Source: Ectocarpus siliculosus
Lineage: Eukaryota > Sar > Phaeophyceae > Ectocarpales > Ectocarpaceae
Direction: 5' to 3'
DNA length: 64,000 bases
NCBI GenBank assembly: GCA_000310025.1
Contig: FN649751.1
Location: 4,922,826 to 4,986,825, forward strand
The translations under genes and the position numbers were made by a program. The notes below the pieces were generated by a model. The model searched no databases, had not been told where the DNA came from, and was given only the letters and a program-made list of their open reading frames with translations. Numbering within the stretch: the stretch's first letter is position 1; the number at the start of each line of letters is the position of its first letter. Shown piece after piece: positions 28,301-39,794 of the stretch.

Positions 28301-30868
28301 TGTTATGCCTTCACTATACTCACACACCGAGAAAAAAGTAAAACGAAGAACGTTTCAAGATGGCATCCACAATCAAAGGAAAACCACAGGTATCGTATAC
28401 ACAGGACCGTCGTTCTCGTTCTTGTGGCTTGTCGCAGGAACGGCCTCAAGTCTGGTACACCTTGGTTAGTGCAGACTGCAGAGCACAGCATGATATTTCG
28501 GACAGCCGGCTCGCCTGAAAGTACACGTAGTTGGCAGTGTTGATCGTTGAGGCCACACCATAGATGGAATGCGCCACCGGTACTCCTCTTCGCAGCTTGG
28601 AGTTGTCTTCGATATCATCCACGCTGTGCGTGCGTTTTGCGAAGGGGGCGACAGCCGGTTGTGCTTTAGGGGTAGACAGAAAAAGTGGAGTGCGCGTAGA
28701 GCGTCGCGCATATCTTGAAGCGAAATCCCAAAGCAGCAGAGCAAGGGGGCAATGACCAAAAGTGGCCGCGAAAGGTCGCGAGGTTTGCCCACCAAAACGA
28801 AACGATCTGATTTTGTCGTATTTTTGTTTTATTCTTGCGACGAATAGGAAACGCGCTACAACGTTCATTGTCTAGCCATCTCGGTTCTTGCTTTGTTGTT
28901 GAACGGAAAACTGCCCCCGCGTAGTTCCAGTGACGAAAGCTGGCCGACTAGCTCTATTGTCGTACAGGTTAAGCTGCAAACGCTTGAGCACTTGGGTTTT
29001 GCAGTGCAGGCGCGCAACAAATGGGTTCATCACCACTATTGTCGTTTCTTCATGATGGTGATTGGATGTACGAATGAGCGCCGCGAAATTGACTACACGC
29101 GAGGTGACTACTTTTACCGCACATACGACGGCGGAAGAGGTTGACGCGCGCGGATCACAACGCTCCTCACTGCCCCTGTTGGCTGCGGACCGACAGTGTG
29201 CTCAGGCGAGCATAATGCGAACACAACGTCCATTCGCAAAAGACCCCCAACACTCGCTGCCGACTATACCGCAGCCAATGCGCGAGAGGAGCCTACGCCT
29301 TCGCAACCACCACGGTATGGTGGTGGTGGTGCTACATCTCGTTTGGGTTGTGTACTCACAGTAGGCTGGCATTGTGAAGCATCCCCACCACCTCCTTTAT
29401 CGCGTCGATTCTTTCCGCCGGGATGTCGAGCCAAATCTGCGGGTACGAACGCGGAAATCGGGCCGTGTTTGTTCGTTCAATGGAACAGCAACAACATTGA
29501 GGACACGGCCAGAGCGTTGGCAGAGAGAGTCAGCAGCGCCGAGAAAGGCTTGTCACAACAACCACACCAGCGTGATACTCTCCTAGACTTTTTTGAAGCG
29601 CGGGACGCGGGGGAGGCGACAGGGGTGATTCTACAGCAAACAAAGCGAGAAATCCTCATGTTTCGCGCACTGCACGCTCTGCCGTTTGCCATGGCACTGC
29701 CCGTCTTTGCGACTGCTCCCCAGCTATGCGGTACTGGTAAGCAGATTCTGAGAGGGTTCCTTCGCCACCCGCTAGCGTTGTACCGCTACAACATGGGTTA
29801 CTGCTTTCGCACTGATATTCTGCGTGTACGTCCTACTCGCACAAAAATGGTGCTGGGCTACATATGCTATGCTCAACGAAATCGACTACACCGGCAACAC
29901 GCGAAGTGGTGAGGTACTACACACCGCAAGGTCGAATATGCTTCTGCACCCCCCTCCCGAAAATTCCCTAGAGCAAAATAAAATGAAATCATGAAATCGA
30001 GCCACTGTTGGCGCCCCTCGGGACTCATTTTTCACAGCACCCCCCCCTAACGAGACGTGGGGTGGCGCATAAACAACAAAGGGGAAAAATGGGTTCGATA
30101 AACTTCGAAACCCCGTGGTTCCCCTCTTCACTATCCCCACGCCTGCCCCGACATTGCCGCCGCCTGGGTGTTGAAAACGTGGTATTTTATTGGTTCCTCA
30201 CCTGGAACGCGTCTATTAGCTTGCCCCTGACATCCTTCCCGGGGACTTGGTTGATGTAGTGGAACGGCTCCATGATATCCTGAACATGCATCGATGCGTA
30301 AGAAGAGTCAGAGAGAAAGGGACACGCAGGCAGGCGAACATGCAACGTCAGCGCCGCCGAGGTTCGTGAGAATACAACCTGATATCTGCTAGAGATAGGC
30401 TCCACTGCTGTGCTCAAACGATGTGGGTCCTGATATAACAGCAACGGGACGACGGTGTAGATGCGACGTACACCCCATACGGAGGCGAAGCCTTCGGCGT
30501 ACCATCACAACAGCCGTAGGTTGCTGGGTCTGTGCGAACGGAAGTGGGAAAGGTTCAAAGTACACCTATTCTTCTTTGGCGTGGCCACACTAGCAGCACT
30601 TTTGCTGCCATCGATTTTAGCAATCTCACTAACCCCCCGTGCTATCGTTAAAAGATTGATGCTCATACATGCGCAATGCATAGACCGTGGAACTGTGGGT
30701 GGGCGCTACTGCTGCTGCTGTGGGACTGCCTCTCTCGCCGCATCCAACAACAGCCGTGAGAACAATCTAAAAAGTTTGCCCGCAGCCGCCGTTCTGAAAT
30801 CTCACCTGGTCCACCTCATGGCCGCGAGTAGGAGATCCTGCAGTCGTGTTATCGGTAGGAGCATCCAT
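25335..30868 (-). CDS. GGPS1: Geranylgeranyl diphosphate synthase (type III-like), 8 exons
   Basis: Exons (minus) are 30868-30806, 30279-30202, 29436-29360, 28623-28515, 27857-27701, 27018-26843, 26390-26256 and 25556-25335, giving 338 residues with every phase consistent. It is a trans-prenyltransferase that adds isopentenyl diphosphate to make C20 GGPP. The first Asp-rich motif is DDIED (75-79), without the two-residue insertion of bacterial and plant enzymes; LRRG follows and MLHNASLLV precedes. The second is FQIRDDLIN (about 195-203). Also seen are [50 protein letters not shown] and the C-terminal GSFVYTR. This is close to animal and fungal GGPS1/BTS1. No plastid or mitochondrial leader is obvious, which fits a cytosolic enzyme for prenylation or sterol-side use, though this is inferred. 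Intron 4 is a GC-AG intron (CAG|GCGAGC). The gene is divergent from the RUS gene. Confidence 0.96.
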
Positions 30869-31456
30869 GAATCTCTTTGTCGCAGGGGAGTGGCGTAGGT
30901 GCTACGCGTTGCGTGTGGTTCTGAAGAACCCGCGGACCTGCTCGTGGGTGTGCCCTCTTGCTTTGTTGGGCCGCATCCATTGGCCGGATTCCCGAAGGGT
31001 GGAACCTGAACCTCTTCTTACACACGCTCCGCGAACCTCGTTGGAAACCCTGGAATCCGGCCGCTCGCCCGAAAGCACTCCAACAAAGCGAAGCTGTCCC
31101 CGTCGCTGAAGCTCGTTTTCCACCGAACAAACACCCGCGGCCATGTTCTGATTCGGTGTGCACCGCTGTGTGCTCGCCGCGTGTGAAGACAGGGACCGAG
31201 AGCGACTTATTTAAGATTTCAGTCGGGAGTCGTTGAACACCTGCCAGAGGATATACACACCAGCCGCTCTTCCTCGCTGGCTCGAAGCAAGAGCGATTGC
31301 TGGCGAGGCCGGTAGGTGCTGTGGGGAAAGGAGGAGGGAGGAGTCAGGCGCTACGGCTACTAGGTTACTTGATTGAGCAAGACTCCAGACTTTACATCTC
31401 TCTGGCAAGGCATCTACCTAAACAGCATAGGGCTAAGCTCGCGAAACACGAGACTC
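30869..31456. promoter_or_regulatory. Divergent promoter region between GGPP synthase and RUS gene
   Basis: This is 588 bp between ATG 30868 (minus) and ATG 31457 (plus). It must contain the start regions of both genes. No clear core promoter element was recognised. Confidence 0.55.
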
Positions 31457-34400
31457 ATGTTTCGTAGAGCCATGTGCACACGACAACCCACCTGGCATGG
31501 GCGCGTCTCCATCTTGCGGTGGCCAGCTACATCTCCCGCCAAGCCTTCCAGCGCAGCAACAAGAGCAGCGACCGTACCAGCAGATGTGGCTGACGCCAGC
31601 GGCAGCGGTGACTGTTCTGGTGGACAATCACCGCCCGCCGCCGACCCCGCCGAGACGATCCGGTTGAGCAAGGCGAGTTGTGCCGCTCCTGCTGCTGCCG
31701 CTCCTGCTGCTGCTGCTGCTGCTGCTGCTGTTGAAGCCACCGATTCAACTCAGAGTGGTACTGGTAGTGATAGTTCTGCATCGACAACACGCGTTGTTGG
31801 GGTGTCAGAGGCTGACACGGGCGACGCGAGGTGCAAGCGGCGCTACTGGGCCGAAGATAATGCGGGGGAAGCGAGCTGCGTGGGGTTTGTCGCGGAACCC
31901 CGTCCGCCACTTCGCATCGAGGTGGGTCGAGCGGAAAGATCTGGAATATCACTCTCACCACATACACAACTAGACTCGTCTGCTGTTGCTGTTGTTGTTG
32001 CTTTCGGCTCTTCATATTGGGGGCGCTCAGTCTAACCTTGTCGGTCGTATTGCCATAGTTGCGAACACCGCAGTTTATGACATGGAATTTGAGGCCGTTC
32101 AGATAAGTCTTGGGTTGGATGGGCGCCGAGTGGCTGTGCAGCGGACTCCACGTGACCTGAGAACGCGGCAGTGGTTTTGTCCCGCCCACCCAGGACACGC
32201 TTGGCTTCCCCAGGTACACCAGAAAGCCGAATCAGTCCAAGTCAGACAGTCTACCCCGCTCCCCTGTTGGTCGGAGAATGAAAAAGTTGGATACCGTCCA
32301 GACGCACGCGCTACTGCAGTACCACCCCCGATTCCCACGCCTGCCTTTTGTGTGTCGGAACATCTTCAACGTAGGAACCACTGCTCAACGCTACCGCTGC
32401 ACGGTCTGTTCCGCGTCCCCTCTGCCCCCCGTGAAGGCGAAGGTTGTCCGCAAAGCGGAGGCGATGCTGGGCCTCGTTCTTCCTAGCGGGTTTCCGGCCT
32501 CCGTGCACCCTCCGTACATGGCGTACGCAGGCTGGCAGTTTACGGGCATGGCGGCTTCCGCTGCTGCGGGGGTGATGTCAACGCAAGCCCTGGTTAGTAA
32601 TTGTTGCGGTACTGGTGTTCGGCTCGAAGCATTCCCTCGAGATGGGCAGCAGCAGAGCACAGCATCTTCCTGACCGGCTACGGTAACCACCCGTCGTTTG
32701 ATATGAGAGCAGTCGCTTGCAAACACGAACGACCACGAAATCACGACCATTGAACCGTGACACAAACACCGCGCCGTCTCCTCTACACTTGCCCGTCGCT
32801 GCTGGCAGCTCTACGCGATGGGGCTCGGTGCCGGCGCCCTTCCGCTAGCCGCAACGCTGAACTGGGTGATCAAGGATGGCCTTGGACAGCTGGGCGGGGT
32901 GGCGTTCTCGAGTCTAGTCAGTACACGTTTCGACGCGAATCCAAAGCTGTGGTAAGTGGATGCACCCCTTTCTTTTGCAGCGGCAACGGCCCCCATTAGG
33001 GAACGTTTTGCGATCCGGCTCGTTTTGGGGCCGGCATGGCCAACAAATTGTCAGAATTTTACCATGTGTTGTTGTTGTTGTTGTTGTTTCGCCTCTTGCT
33101 TCTAGGATAGATGCGGTACGCCCTTCCGGAGAAAGTGTTGGTGGGAAAAGGTATCCACTTCTGCTATACTTTGAACTGTGGTCGCTATCGCACGATGGCA
33201 ACGGGCAGCACGAGTGGGGGGATGCGTTTGGACTCGAGCCCGTCTCTCCGCGTATGTAGCTCCTTCGGTGAGCGCCATGCCTCGCCTTGCGTTCTCGAAC
33301 AACAGTCGACATACGTCAGAAATCCTAAGCAAACCTTTTGGGTGACAAGACTGTGCTGGTTGATCGCCCTCGCGTGGGTGGGAGTTCCCTCCTTTTCCCC
33401 TGAAGGCGCAACACCGGAAGTATTGCATGCGATTCCCCCGCCTTCCCACCCTTGCCCCGCCCATCCCCTTCGATTCCGTCCTGTTGCCCTCTGCCGTGCC
33501 GCCGCCGCGAGATTCTGACTGTGTGGTTGTGCTCGCCACCGTTACGGATGTTCCCAGGAGAGTCGTTGCTGCGGTTTCCCTCGACGCTTCCATGGTGTTG
33601 GAACTCCTGTCCCCGCTCGCTCCGGCGTACTTCTTGCCGATCGCATCGGTCGCCAACATCGGTACGTACCCGCTGCGCGCGCACGAAAAAAGAAGGAACA
33701 AAAGTGAACGCTGTATACCACAAGATGTGTGCGCGGGGAATGAATTGATCCTTGCCGTACGAACGTGGCACTCGCGCTTGTGTACCGATTTTCAGCAGGG
33801 ATACACGCTCGTTCGTGGCGGCGAGGGAAAAGCTAAAGGCCGTTCGTTGCGCCCGTGCTTCGCCGCATAGGGCCTCGAAACGACTCCTCCCGCAGCCCCT
33901 CTGTTTTTTTCTCACGTGTCCGTTCCATGCCCCCCCCCGTGCCCGCCCTTGGTCTCTGCGTTCATTTTTCATCCGGGGGACGTTTGCCTTCTCGACAGGA
34001 AAAAACGTGTCGTTCCTAGCCGCGTCGGCTAGCCGTGCGGCCATCCACAACGTGCTCTCTTTGAAGGGAAACCTGGCGGACGTTACCGCCAAGTCGGGCG
34101 CGCAGACCATCCTCGCGTGCATGGCGGGCACCGGGGCGGGCGTCACGCTGTCGGCGTCTCTGGGCTCGGAGTTCCACGCCATCGTCCCGGCGTGTCTGTG
34201 CCTGTCCGTCGTGCACCTAGGGGCCAACCACATGTCCATGCGGCGGCTTGGCATACCGACCTTCGATCACCAGGTAACGTGTGTGACCGTGTGTCAAGCC
34301 CTGCATGTGAGAGTGTTTTTGTTTTCTTGCCTTCGCTCATTATAGAGACACTAATGTCATCTCGCTTTTTGATACTCGAGGCGGGGTACTTTTACAGAAA

Positions 34401-36916
34401 TGGCCCTCACTTCACAATCGCCTATTTTGCTCAACCGTCGCGCTTTGTATAATGTGCGGAAAACATGTAGGTTAGTGTGAAAATCAATCCCTCAAGTTCT
34501 TGACGATCTGTTTCTAAGTGAGGGCCATTGCACTACCTTGCTAGGTAGAACCGGACCGCCTCCAAATATTGAGTGCTGTGCTTGATGGGGGCCTGCCCTG
34601 TTTCATGCGCTAAAGAGAAAGCCAGTGGTGTGCTGACGCTACATATCTTGTGCAAATCTTTGGTGAACACAGACCACTGATCTTTCCCAACAACACTTCC
34701 AGACCTCTTGGGCTGTTCGAGCGGGAAACATGTAGATCACGGGACGCGCGAACACCGTAGAGTGCTCGGCGTGTGTAGCGGCGTTTCTTTCTGGTTTTGC
34801 GTCTGTTTCTCGCTGCTCCGGACGTGATGACCCGGAACGTTTGGTCCTCTCTTACCCCAACGAGTGCAACACTGCTGTACACCGTTACGCTGCCATGCCA
34901 CTTGCCTCCTTCTTGTTTGTGCCAGCGGCTAGAGCTGGTAGTCAACGGCATGGCCGACGGCGACAGGAGCCGCGGCATGCCCAGTCCTCAAGACATAGCG
35001 GGTGAGGTAGAAACACCAGCAGGGTGGTGGTGAGAATGGTCGGAGGGACTGCGCTAGGCGGACCCATGTTGTGCTGCTTCCGAGCCCCTTTTTGCGTTGC
35101 GATGGCGGGGGTGCTTGTCTCACCTGGTTGAGTGTTTGCTCTGTTGAAGTGCGCGCTGGATTGGGAAACTAGTTTCGTTGAGTGGTGTATGGAAGAAGAT
35201 GCACCCGTCGTCAAACTCGGAGCGTGTCGTGTATATTCCTTTGATCGAGATTCTTTTGTCATCTCCCATGCTTATTCTTCCAAAAAGGTGTCGTGTAGTG
35301 TTGCTTTGCTCTTTCTCTGGTCCCACGTAATACTTGTGTTCGGTGTGCGCCCCGCGCAGAGTGTACAACAGCCCCCCCCACTCCCCCCCCCACGCGCGCG
35401 CTCATCCCGTCCTACTCCACCGTCCCCACGCCCTCTGACAGCCCAAGAAGATGTCGTGGCGTACGCCGTTCGCGAAAAGATCGGGTTGGACCTCTCCCCT
35501 ACGGTGGTCGTGGGATCTCGATTGAAGGAGGCCGTCAAGGGTTGGGGAGAGCTGGAGGAGCTCTGCCGGGTTTGCGAGGGTCTCCCTTTCCTTCTGTCGG
35601 TCAGGGTGCGTGGAAAACTGTTTCTCTCTCTCGATGTTGGGGTCACCTCCATCTTGCGCGGAGAGAAAAAAATACGATGCTTTTTTTGTTGGGGGGGGGG
35701 GGGGTGATGGACCGACTTGTCCGGGCTGGGGTGCGAGGAAACGACGGCGGTGTTGTATTTCCTTTTGTCTACAATCTCGACCAGTATGTAAAAGCGGAGA
35801 ACGAAAACAAAAATGAACCTCTATTACCGGTGTTTCCGAACCTCCAAAGTCGGCCCATTCAGAAAATCTGATGTGAGGCTCACGAGTACGACCGTTATTA
35901 GAGGTAAGGAGGGTTGTCCGGGAGCGCTTCTGCCAATCGTTTGACGCCGTGCGGTCGACGTCCTGCTCTCCTCGCCTCTGGCTTGGCTCTCACGCGGGGC
36001 TCGGCGGTGGTGTCACAATCAACAATCGCCATGCCGCAAAACACCGACCAATACACACGCGCGCAACAACCGGGTTGCAGGGCGACCTCGCTCACCGGAC
36101 GGGAGAGGTACACGTCTTGCTCTTGGAAGGCTGCGGGGCTCGGGAAGTCCTTGCCGGGAGCTACGTGGCGCTGGTCGCGAAACGCCTCCTGCTTGAGCGG
36201 GGGCTGCGAAGGTCGCGCGGCCGTCGACGAGCGGGGACACTGACACGTGGGGGCAAAGAAGTTGGTGAGCTTTCAGTCCCGGAGATAGCCTATAGGCTGT
36301 AGTACAAGAGATGTCGCGGCTGGTGCTGGTGCTACATGCTTGCATGTGAATTCGTGTGAAGTATCCCCGGGGCAATGGCATCGTAGTATCTCAAGTATGA
36401 TGGCTCAACGGACAGAACACGTGGTTTGTGTGTGCATGCCGTAGCAGTTCTGTTGCGTGCCGAAACCTAGCCTGTAGGCACCTGCTTGAGCCTTAACTCT
36501 CGATTTTCCTTCGTTCCCCGCTTTTTGTTGTCGGTACATCCTCGACTGCAGCGCCCACAGGAGACATTCTCCCTGAGGTGATCGAGGAAGCGCTACGGCA
36601 AGGGGCTGCCTTGCTGGCGTCCCCCCCTGCGCCGCCGTCCCCGATCGTCTCTTCCTCTCCGACTGACACACAAGGGGGACAAGAAGAGGTAGGGGAGGCC
36701 CCGACGTTGCAAGAACAAGGCGATGCCGCGAGGCACGGGCGCATGATCGCACGCGAACTGAGCGCCAGGGCAGAGCGGTCAGGATGGAACACGTCGGCGT
36801 TGTTCCTGGAAAAGGCGGGGGCGGTGAGGCTACGACTTGTCCGCCTGCCCGAAAATTGCGGCGACTCTTCTCCGGGTGGCAGGAATGCGGCGGCGGCGGC
36901 GGCGGCCGGGGGGTGA
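31457..36916 (+). CDS. RUS (ROOT UV-B SENSITIVE, DUF647) family protein, 9 exons
   Basis: Exons are 31457-31921, 32437-32592, 32809-32951, 33558-33661, 33999-34273, 34926-35001, 35442-35605, 36081-36264 and 36552-36916, giving 643 residues. Family landmarks appear in order: LPSGFPASV (about 170), MSTQAL/LYAMGLGAGALPL, ATLNWVIKDGLGQLGG, FDANPKLW/R, MVLELLSP, SVANIG/KNVSFLAASASRAA, NLADVTAKSGAQT, LGANHMSMR, then RLELVVN and the weaker C-terminal module with GEVHVLLLEG and RSGWNTSALFLEKAG. RUS proteins act in UV-B and vitamin B6-linked signalling and auxin transport in plants; their biochemical activity is unresolved. The N-terminus is Arg-rich (MFRRAMCTRQPTWHGRV), compatible with an organellar leader, then an Ala-rich run encoded by CTG/GCT repeats. 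The start of exon 2 is the least certain join: 32437 follows a strong pyrimidine tract, but other in-phase acceptors lie upstream. Confidence 0.92.
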
Positions 36917-37430
36917 TCCTGATTGTTTAGAGCTAAGCTCTCGCTAATGGTTGTTCTGATTTTTTTAGGTTTTAGCCGTACCCTCGGATACGTCGCTGGC
37001 CACGACGACTCTCTCTTAAGTAGAGCGTTTTTTTTTTTGTGTGTTTTTGTTGCGCTCGAGATATGTAGATAGTTGTGGTGACCGTAGTTCGAAGTTTGGT
37101 CGTGAGGTAGCTTTGGGGGTTTGGTGTTGTTGTTTGAGCATTGTGCCAACGTACAAGTGAAATCAGTGCGTTGTGTACGATGCCGTAGACTTACCGCTAC
37201 GCCTTAGCGAGCTGAGGGGTGTACATGCGTTGTAGAAGTGATTGCATTGAAGTACCGTGGTATAACTCTTGCTATTGCGTGGTATGGTTATTCATGGTGC
37301 AACAGCGACCTGCTGTGGTAGTTATTTAAAGGGGTGCCTGTGGACCCCTGGTGCTAGCGATGGCCATCTTGCTGAAATGGTGAAATATGTGCTACAAAAT
37401 CTACTTGCTTGTAGCAGATACTTTACGATA
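36917..37430. other. 3' flank of the RUS gene, no gene
   Basis: This is T-rich sequence downstream of the RUS stop codon up to the TA target site of the transposon at 37431. I see no coding signal. Confidence 0.55.
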
Positions 37431-37735
37431 CAGTAGTGGGCCCTCTATAGTGCCGGGTAGTGTCCAGAGAAAAAAGCGGCACTATACCGGGCACCGGCAG
37501 TATTCAGAATAGTGCCTCAGTAGTGCCGGTACGGCACTATTGAGGCTTCGAATACCCCTCACCGGCACTACTGAGTAGGTGTTGATTTCATGGTGCAGCG
37601 CTCAAGCTTTGCGGGGCCAACAGAGTACGATGTGGATCGTGGATCGAATATGTGTAATATTATTATTATTGGTGGACGTCTAAGTCCTCGTTGCCCTCCT
37701 TCGATGTTGTCAGATAAAAAAGACAACAGAGAACC

Positions 37736-38165
37736 ACGACAGGGAGCGCACCGCACGAAAAATAAACGACCATTACTACACACTCTACCACAGTTGTTCT
37801 CCCCGCCCTCGCAACGTAGCAGCAACTCTTTCATGTCTGCCTGGCGCACCCCCTTGGATGTCGCAAGAAAGAATCAAAACAACCCCAAGAACACAAGCAC
37901 GACAGGAAGCGCACCGCACGGAAAATAAATGGCCATTTACATACATACTCTACCACAGCTAGCTAGCTAGCTGTTCTCCCCGCCCTCGCGACGTAGCAGC
38001 AACTACTCTTGGATGTGACAAGCAGAAACAAAAACAAAGAAAAGCACGACAGGAAGCGCACCGACCGGAAGAAAAGCAAACAACCATTGCTACAACAGCT
38101 AGCTGTACCCCAACCTTACTTACTCCGTAGCAGCAACAAATAAATTCTCTCATGTCTGCATGCCG
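37736..38165. repeat. Three diverged tandem repeats of about 120-160 bp
   Basis: Copies begin near 37736, 37898 and 38046. Each starts with CGACAGGRAGCGCACCG, continues through an AT-rich part with CTACCACAG or CTACAACAGC, and ends with GTAGCAGCAAC followed by TCATGTCTGC or similar. They lie within the TA-flanked transposon. Confidence 0.75.
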
Positions 38166-39113
38166 CAATTAATTGCCGTGGAGCCGCCCGCCACATACAT
38201 ACATCCTCCCTGGCAGACGTGGCCATGAGGGTCTTGCGGCGTCCTGTCCTCCTGTTGAAGGCACAGTTAGTTCACCTTCCTTCCGCACAAGGCATGGTGC
38301 GCCTCTGCGTAGAGCTCTTATTATGGTCTGCAGCAGCTGGTTGGTGTACACTCTTTTCGGTGTGGCGTCTGTCCTCTCTGGTGTGTCGTGGTGTGTGTGT
38401 TTTTTTATTATTAGCATCGACCGCACTAACCGGGACCAATGAAAAGACGTCAGTGCCAGCGGGTACAAATCAAGGTCCCCGGAAGGGGGCCCAAATTCGA
38501 AAAATGCGCAATGCGCTATTTAAATGCGAATGCTAATACGACTCTCTCTACATAAATATATATATTTCATGTAGACACACATCTATCTTCAGCTATACAC
38601 AAATAAATGCCCTCGCCCGAACCTAGGAAGCCCAAAGAGCGGAGGACAGCAAAATAAAAAAGGGTTAATTCAAGCCCAGCCGAAACCAGGATATCGTGGT
38701 ATGCTGCATCTCCCAATTTGATAATCGTACACTCCCAAGATCCAACAGTCATCGTGTCAGCAGCTAGATGACTCAAACAAAATAGCAACACATACACGCC
38801 ATAGCTCCACACATGTGTGTGTGTGTGTGTTTGTTTTTGTTCTCCCATTCATTATTGTTTCTGTCGTCTGCCCCACTGGCCCACATCCTCACTGACTAGC
38901 TAGACGACCCAACCAACCGGGGTCACACAGGAGGGGGGGGCTGGACCCCCTTCTGCGGTACATGCCTATGATTGTTTTTATCGCGAGAGGGTTCAGTACT
39001 CCCACCCTCGTCAACAGTGAAGTTGATGCACCAAGGCATCATTTACTAACTAACGAATTCAGGAGAAATTGCTTCCAATTCTTTCAGGAACGAAAGTAAG
39101 AAAAAAAAACAAA

Positions 39114-39187
39114 TCGCCGGGGCTCGGACCCATGACCTGAAACTTAGAAGGTTAACGTGGATACTACCAACTAGACCACCGGGGCGA
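39114..39187 (-). pseudogene. tRNA-like sequence, probably a tRNA-derived pseudogene
   Basis: On the minus strand an A-box-like TGGTCTAGTTGGTAG and a B-box-like GGTCCGAGCC are at tRNA spacing, with a seven-base loop CTTCTAA that would give anticodon TCT (Arg). The acceptor and anticodon stems pair poorly (about five of seven and three of five), so a working tRNA is unlikely. It lies inside the Tc1/mariner-like element. Confidence 0.45.
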
Positions 39188-39794
39188 CCGGTAGTGTGTG
39201 TGTGTGTCTACAGCAGGTAGTGAACCGGCACTATTGGGGGGCACAGCGGCGCCCAACCGGCACTATAACGGGCCATCCCAATAGTGCCGGTCCGGCACTA
39301 TTGAGGGCGCTGTCTGTGTCCAGAAATTTGACCGGCACTATACCGGGCACCGGCACTATTCAACCGGCACTATAGAGGGCCCACTACTGTATCGGTACAA
39401 GTACTGTATCTTGCCGACACCATGTTTTTGGTTTCGTCACACCCTGCTCCCTTAAAAATAATGCCCAGAGGGTCATTTTGGTGTCTCCTCGCGCGTCTGG
39501 GTCGTCCCCCTCTGACGTTGATCTGTGAAGGCCACAGGGTTGGCCGTGGTACATACCGCGCAAGGCAGGACAGACAACGCGGACCACGGAGGGGGGGGGG
39601 GGCGGGTGAGATAAAAAAAAACGCCTCTCGAACCAAAAAAAAAAGGTGGACGAAAAAAAACACACGTACTCGTGCGTGTCCGGTGTGTCACCCACCCATC
39701 AGCGCCGTCCTCACCCCATCCATCACACGCATCATTGCATCATTACACCCCCCAACAGCACCCAGGGAGAGATACACACCTGGCGATTGGAGAG

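Larger units (their letters stand above)
37431..39389. mobile_element. Non-autonomous Tc1/mariner-like DNA transposon, 1959 bp
   Basis: The left end CAGTAGTGGGCCCTCTATAG and the right end are exact inverted copies for at least 26 bp, and both are flanked by TA (37429-37430 and 39390-39391). TA duplication plus CAGT termini is the pattern of the Tc1/mariner superfamily. Sub-terminal regions (37450-37575 and 39225-39375) hold many copies of CCGGCACTAT in both orientations, as expected for transposase-binding sites. No transposase open frame is present. The interior has three diverged tandem repeats and a tRNA-like stretch. Confidence 0.85.

Noticed and set aside
31527-32219. Minus-strand frame with a Gln run upstream of the GGPP synthase
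   Set aside because: I first tried it as a 5' exon, but an in-frame ATG at 30868 gives a complete protein; the frame is the antisense of the RUS exon 1 Ala run.
31986-32486. Plus-strand 166-codon frame starting with a Leu run in RUS intron 1
   Set aside because: It overlaps RUS exon 2 in another frame and has no conserved motif.
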